A stretch of 15,694 nt of DNA from an uncultured Verrucomicrobiota bacterium (GTDB lineage Bacteria > Verrucomicrobiota > Verrucomicrobiae > Opitutales > Opitutaceae), in assembly GCA_946482165.1 (NCBI GenBank), contig CAMLQS010000093.1, positions 1 to 15,694 on the forward strand. Reading direction: 5' to 3'. Positions within the stretch are counted from its first letter, which is position 1; the number at the start of each line of letters is the position of its first letter. A program made the position numbers and the translations under genes. Below, piece by piece: positions 12,654 to 15,694 of the stretch. The notes below the pieces were generated by a model that was not told the origin of the DNA, did no database searches, and saw only the letters and a list, made by a program, of their open reading frames with translations.

Positions 12654-14039
12654 TCAGGATTTTTGCAGGGACTCGCGTTGAGCGATCGCCTCGGCGATCG
12701 CGCGGTCGAGCGGGTCGATCGAAGTCGCCGGGACGTCGCCGCCGGCGCGGGCCTCGGTGATCCAGCGCGCGGCGTCGTCGTAGCGCTGAAGCTCGTAGGC
12801 GAGGAACGCGAGGAAGAGCCGTGCCTCGCCGGGTTTGTCCAGGCCGGGTTTGGCGAGCGCCGACTGGCCGCGGGAATAGGCCTCTTCGGCGTTGCCGGCG
12901 CCGTGGAGGAGCTGGGCGAGGGAGAGCTCGAGCGCGCCGTCCTCGGGGAACTTGGTCACCGCCCGCCGAACGGCATCGACGGCGCGATCCTCGCGGCCGG
13001 TTTGCCGGTAGGCGGAGCCGAGCAGATCCCAGTTTCGCCTGGAGCTTTCCAGCGTGCCGTCGGCGAGCCCGGTCTCGAGCAGCTCGGCGGCGCGGGCGAA
13101 CTGGCCGAGGTTGAAGTGGATGGCGACCTTCATGTAGTGGTCGCGTGGTGACAGAAGCTGGCCCGCGGCCTGCGCCCGCTCGATGGCGAGAAGGCCGCGG
13201 ATGTTTGCGGCGCGGGCCGCCGCGGGGTCCTTGGCCGCTTCGGCGGCGTTCTGGTAAAGGCCTTGGAGCTGCGACCAGACGGGGCCGTTCTTCGGGTCGG
13301 CCGCGGCGAGGACCTCGAGATGGTCGATGGCGGCGGCGTTGTCGCCCAGCTGGCGAAGGCAGGCGACGAGGAGAAGCCGGGCTTGAGCGCCGGAGCCTGG
13401 CGAAAGGATCAGGGCCTCGCGCGCGAAGTCGGCGGCTTCGCGGAGTCGGGCGGGATCGGGTCGCTCGCTGTCGAGGGTGGCGAGGTGATAAAGGAGGGAG
13501 CCGGCGGAATGGGAGATCTCGGCCGAAGGCTTCGGCGAGCGCTTGATCCACTCGCGCGTATAGGCGAGCGCCCTTTCATAGCTGGACCGCTGCGCGGCGG
13601 TTGTTTTTTGCGCGGAGCCTTCCTGGGAGTGGAGCTGGGCGAGGAGGTGGATGCGATCCAGGTGCGTCGAGGCGTCAAGAAAGCGGGCGTTGCCCTCGGC
13701 GAGGGCGTGCGAGCGTTCGAGCGGGGCGATGGCTTCGGTGAATTTGTTCTGGTTGAGAAGGATTTGGGCCTGGAGCTGCGAAAGTAGGAAGGCGTCGTAG
13801 CTCGCGGGTTCCGCGGCGGCCAGGAGCTGCTTCACGAGCGCGAGGGCGCCGGCGTAATTTTTCGCGTCGAGGAGGGGCTGGAGTCTGGCGAAACCGGCCG
13901 AGGCGGCATCGGAGATCTCCTTTTTCGGGAGCTCGGCGGCGGGGGCTTGGGCGAGGGCGAGCTCCGGATAAACGGCGCAGACGAGGCAGCCCAAGGCGAG
14001 GGCGACGAGACGGCGGCGGGCGAGGGCGGGCGGGCGCAT
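12654..14039 (-). CDS. Periplasmic TPR-repeat protein of the TonB operon
   Basis: The protein has 461 residues. The N-terminus has a basic start and a hydrophobic core (RRRLVALALGCLVCAVYPEL) ending ALAQA, a signal peptidase I site. The rest is helical and built of tetratricopeptide-like pairs. Examples are NYAGALALVKQLLAAAEPAS, NKFTEAIAPLERSHALAEGN, LGDNAAAIDHLEVLAAADPK, LGQFARAAELLETGLADG, TGREDRAVDAVRRAVTKFPE and AGNAEEAYSRGQSALAKPGL. About seven to nine units are visible. Such proteins act as protein-binding scaffolds. TPR proteins next to TonB/ExbD genes recur in Verrucomicrobiota and Bacteroidota, where they are thought to assist the energised complex; this is from general knowledge. The start is 6 bases after the tonB stop, so translation is tightly linked. 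Confidence 0.87.
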   Translation of the reverse strand: MRPPALARRRLVALALGCLVCAVYPELALAQAPAAELPKKEISDAASAGFARLQPLLDAKNYAGALALVKQLLAAAEPASYDAFLLSQLQAQILLNQNKFTEAIAPLERSHALAEGNARFLDASTHLDRIHLLAQLHSQEGSAQKTTAAQRSSYERALAYTREWIKRSPKPSAEISHSAGSLLYHLATLDSERPDPARLREAADFAREALILSPGSGAQARLLLVACLRQLGDNAAAIDHLEVLAAADPKNGPVWSQLQGLYQNAAEAAKDPAAARAANIRGLLAIERAQAAGQLLSPRDHYMKVAIHFNLGQFARAAELLETGLADGTLESSRRNWDLLGSAYRQTGREDRAVDAVRRAVTKFPEDGALELSLAQLLHGAGNAEEAYSRGQSALAKPGLDKPGEARLFLAFLAYELQRYDDAARWITEARAGGDVPATSIDPLDRAIAEAIAQRESLQKS

Positions 14040-14045
14040 CGGTGT

Positions 14046-14714
14046 TTACTTCGCGTTGAGGTTGAACGTGACCGGCAGGCTCACGCGGGTATTTTGGGGG
14101 ACGCCCGCTTTTCTGCCGGGTTTGAACTTCCACGTGATCGCGGCGTCGAGCGCGGCCTGCTCGAAACCGGGATGCGATGAGCTGACGACCTCGAGATCGC
14201 GGACGTTGCCTTGGGTATCGACGACGAAGCGTAGCTTGACCTCGCCCTTCATCCCGGACCGGCGCATCTCGAACGGATAGGACGGCTCCGTTTGCACGCG
14301 GGCCTCCGGCTTTTGGTCGAGGTCGGCGAGGTTGAAGATGTTGGTCAGGCCGCCGCCGCCCGCGGGGCGCGGCGGACCGGAGGGAAGGGTGATTGCGCCG
14401 ATGGGACGGGTCAGACCCGGCGGCGGGGGAGCCTGCATCGGCTGCATGAAGGGAGAATCCATGACGGCGGAGGGCAGGTCGTTCTGCATCGGCGGAGCGA
14501 ACTCGGCGATCGCGGCGGGGGCGTCGGACACATTGTTTTCGTAAACTTCCGGTTCCTCGGGCTCGGGCGGCGGCGGCAGGTCGAGCGGGATGGTGGGAAT
14601 CTCCACCTCGGGGGGCGGGCCGGCCGGCTTCTCCTTGAAAAAGCGGCCGCTGAGCGCGATTCCCGCGTGAAGCGCGAGGGAGACGAAGGCGGCGACTAGG
14701 AGATTCCGGCTCAT
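14046..14714 (-). CDS. TonB-family energy-transducing protein
   Basis: The protein has 222 residues. A single membrane helix at ~5-22 (LLVAAFVSLALHAGIALSG) carries the SxxxH-type spacing (Ser12, His16) used by TonB to touch ExbB-ExbD. A Pro/Glu-rich stretch follows (~28-60 and ~92-118, with PPPPEPEEPE and APPPPGL) that would span the periplasm. The C-terminal TonB domain is at ~135-222: PSYPFEMRRSGMKGEVKLRF, VVDTQGNVRDLEVVSSSHPG, FEQAALDAAITWKFKPGR, and VSLPVTFNL. It transmits inner-membrane proton energy to outer-membrane TonB-dependent transporters. The spacer is short for a TonB. The gene lies 33 bases after exbD. Confidence 0.93.
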   Translation of the reverse strand: MSRNLLVAAFVSLALHAGIALSGRFFKEKPAGPPPEVEIPTIPLDLPPPPEPEEPEVYENNVSDAPAAIAEFAPPMQNDLPSAVMDSPFMQPMQAPPPPGLTRPIGAITLPSGPPRPAGGGGLTNIFNLADLDQKPEARVQTEPSYPFEMRRSGMKGEVKLRFVVDTQGNVRDLEVVSSSHPGFEQAALDAAITWKFKPGRKAGVPQNTRVSLPVTFNLNAK

Positions 14715-14747
14715 GGCGGGCGTAGGGAAATGACGGATACGACGGGT

Positions 14748-15182
14748 CTAGCGGCCCGGGCCGCGGTAGGCGGTCTCGATGCTGACGGTGGCGATGCCCG
14801 CGAGGCGCACCTCGTCGAGGACCTTGACGACGGTTCCGTAGCGGGCGCGGTCGTCGCCGGTGACAAGCACCTTGGGCGCGGCGGTGTTGGCTTTGTAATG
14901 GGCGAGGCGCGGCGCGACTTCGGAGAGGGAGATGGGTTCCTTGTTCCAGAAGGCGGCGTCGCCGTCGGAGAGCTGGATCACTACGGACGTGTCCTCGTCG
15001 GGTTTGGCGGCGTTGGCGCTGGCCTGCGGCAGGTCGACGGGCACGGCCTGGATCTTGTTCAGCGAAAGGGTGAAGAGGACGAAGGTCGCGAGCAGGAAGA
15101 AGATCACATCGATCAAGGGGATGATCTCGATGCGCGCCTTGCGGGCCGGGGCGAGGTGGAGCTGGCTGCCGAAAAGAGACAT
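14748..15182 (-). CDS. exbD: ExbD/TolR-type biopolymer transport protein (second of two)
   Basis: The protein has 144 residues. The single membrane helix at ~21-41 contains the essential Asp in IIPLIDVIFFLLATF, the residue through which ExbD couples proton flow to work. The periplasmic part (~45-144) has VVIQLSDGDAAFWNKEPISL, PKVLVTGDDRARYGTVVKVL and GIATVSIET, the normal ExbD fold. Residues 15-43 are identical to residues 14-42 of the neighbouring ExbD, whereas the periplasmic halves differ strongly. The gene starts 72 bases after the first exbD. The two may form heteromers around one ExbB ring. Confidence 0.95.
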   Translation of the reverse strand: MSLFGSQLHLAPARKARIEIIPLIDVIFFLLATFVLFTLSLNKIQAVPVDLPQASANAAKPDEDTSVVIQLSDGDAAFWNKEPISLSEVAPRLAHYKANTAAPKVLVTGDDRARYGTVVKVLDEVRLAGIATVSIETAYRGPGR

Positions 15183-15254
15183 CGGTGGAGGGATGAGGGA
15201 GGAGACGTGAGACCTGAAGGCCGGAGGGGAGCGAACGACGGCCTGGGCGGAGGA

Positions 15255-15680
15255 TCAGTCGGTCGGGCGGATGCGCGTTTCGATGAGCACCTTGCGGATG
15301 CCGGCCTTGCGGACTTCGTCGACCACGTAGCGCACCTGTTGGAAGAGGGCGTTCTCGTCGCCGTTGATGAGGATTCTGCCGTCGGGCTGGGTTTGTTTGT
15401 AGGCCTGGAGGCGGATGAGGAACTGATCGAGGGTGATCGGCTCCTTGTCCCAGCCGAGGGTGCCGTCCTCGCGGATGGAGAGCGTGACGGACTCGCCGGG
15501 ATCGCGCGGCTCGCTGGTTTGCGTGGAAGGCAAGGCCACGGAAAGGCCGCCGCTTTTGTTCAGCGACAGCGTGAAGAGAACGAAGGTCGCGAGCAGGAAA
15601 AAGATCACATCGATCAAGGGAATGATCTCGATGCGGGCTTTTTTCGGGCCCGAGCCGCTGCGAGTGCCGCCGCCTGCCAT
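15255..15680 (-). CDS. exbD: ExbD/TolR-type biopolymer transport protein (first of two)
   Basis: The protein has 141 residues and is complete in the window. A short Gly/Ser/Lys-rich cytoplasmic tail is followed by the membrane helix with Asp24 in IIPLIDVIFFLLATF. The periplasmic domain has VTLSIREDGTLGWDKEPITL, GRILINGDENALFQQVRYVV and GIRKVLIET. It is the first gene of the minus-strand operon inside the window. ExbD proteins work with ExbB, so an exbB/tolQ/motA-like gene should lie within the next few hundred bases beyond the right edge. Confidence 0.95.
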   Translation of the reverse strand: MAGGGTRSGSGPKKARIEIIPLIDVIFFLLATFVLFTLSLNKSGGLSVALPSTQTSEPRDPGESVTLSIREDGTLGWDKEPITLDQFLIRLQAYKQTQPDGRILINGDENALFQQVRYVVDEVRKAGIRKVLIETRIRPTD

Positions 15681-15694
15681 GGTCGTGGGAGTTG

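Noticed and set aside
12601..13551. Minus-strand open frame joining TPR-region sequence to the first coiled-coil gene
   Set aside because: The upstream part is an Arg/Pro-rich shadow of the TPR gene; the coiled-coil protein begins at the membrane helix at 12600.
1..15694. CRISPR array, tRNA, rRNA, prophage or integron
   Set aside because: I saw no regularly spaced direct repeats, no cloverleaf-like segment, and no integrase or phage genes.

Overview
The window is a GC-rich (well above 60 %), gene-dense piece of bacterial chromosome with no rRNA, tRNA, phage or CRISPR signal. The protein families point to the Verrucomicrobiota, probably an Opitutales-like member. These include tandem SHD1 (SLA1 homology domain 1) export proteins, an exported M3/PepF peptidase, a degraded sulfatase, a pilin-like tail on a lipoprotein, and an ExbD-ExbD-TonB-TPR operon. 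The assignment comes from family content and style, not from a marker gene.

Layout. (a) 9-2622, plus strand: a membrane-anchored coiled-coil protein followed by a sulfatase-fold protein that has lost most of its catalytic residues. (b) 2720-4248, minus strand: two tandem SHD1-domain export proteins, separated from (a) by a long nested hairpin. (c) 4249-4549: the only gene-free stretch of about 300 bases. It holds a MITE-like element of 229 bp with 20-bp terminal inverted repeats (19/20 match), and one end supplies the last base of the next gene's stop codon. (d) 4550-5317, minus: an inositol-monophosphatase-fold enzyme that looks like histidinol-phosphatase HisN. (e) 5434-6982, plus: a DnaQ-like exonuclease and a two-domain GNAT acetyltransferase, probably one transcript. 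(f) 6952-7632, minus: a HAD phosphatase/phosphomutase whose 3' end overlaps the GNAT gene. (g) 7744-9294, plus: a lipoprotein with a C-terminal pseudopilin-like domain. (h) 9534-11468, plus: an exported oligoendopeptidase F, preceded by REP-like palindromes and followed by a perfect 19-bp inverted repeat. (i) 11556-15680, minus: a six-gene operon, read from the right edge as exbD, exbD, tonB, a TPR protein, and two 170-residue membrane-anchored coiled-coil proteins. An exbB/tolQ-type gene would be expected just beyond the right edge.

Working together. The operon in (i) reads as a proton-motive-force-driven TonB system with a dedicated periplasmic TPR protein and two TolA-like helical proteins. 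The two coiled-coil genes are the least explained part and the best candidate here for an undescribed envelope accessory. The other genes are small independent units of metabolism (HisN, HAD, GNAT), nucleic-acid processing (DnaQ-like) and envelope proteins. Almost no start codon has a Shine-Dalgarno sequence; many leaders are C-rich instead.
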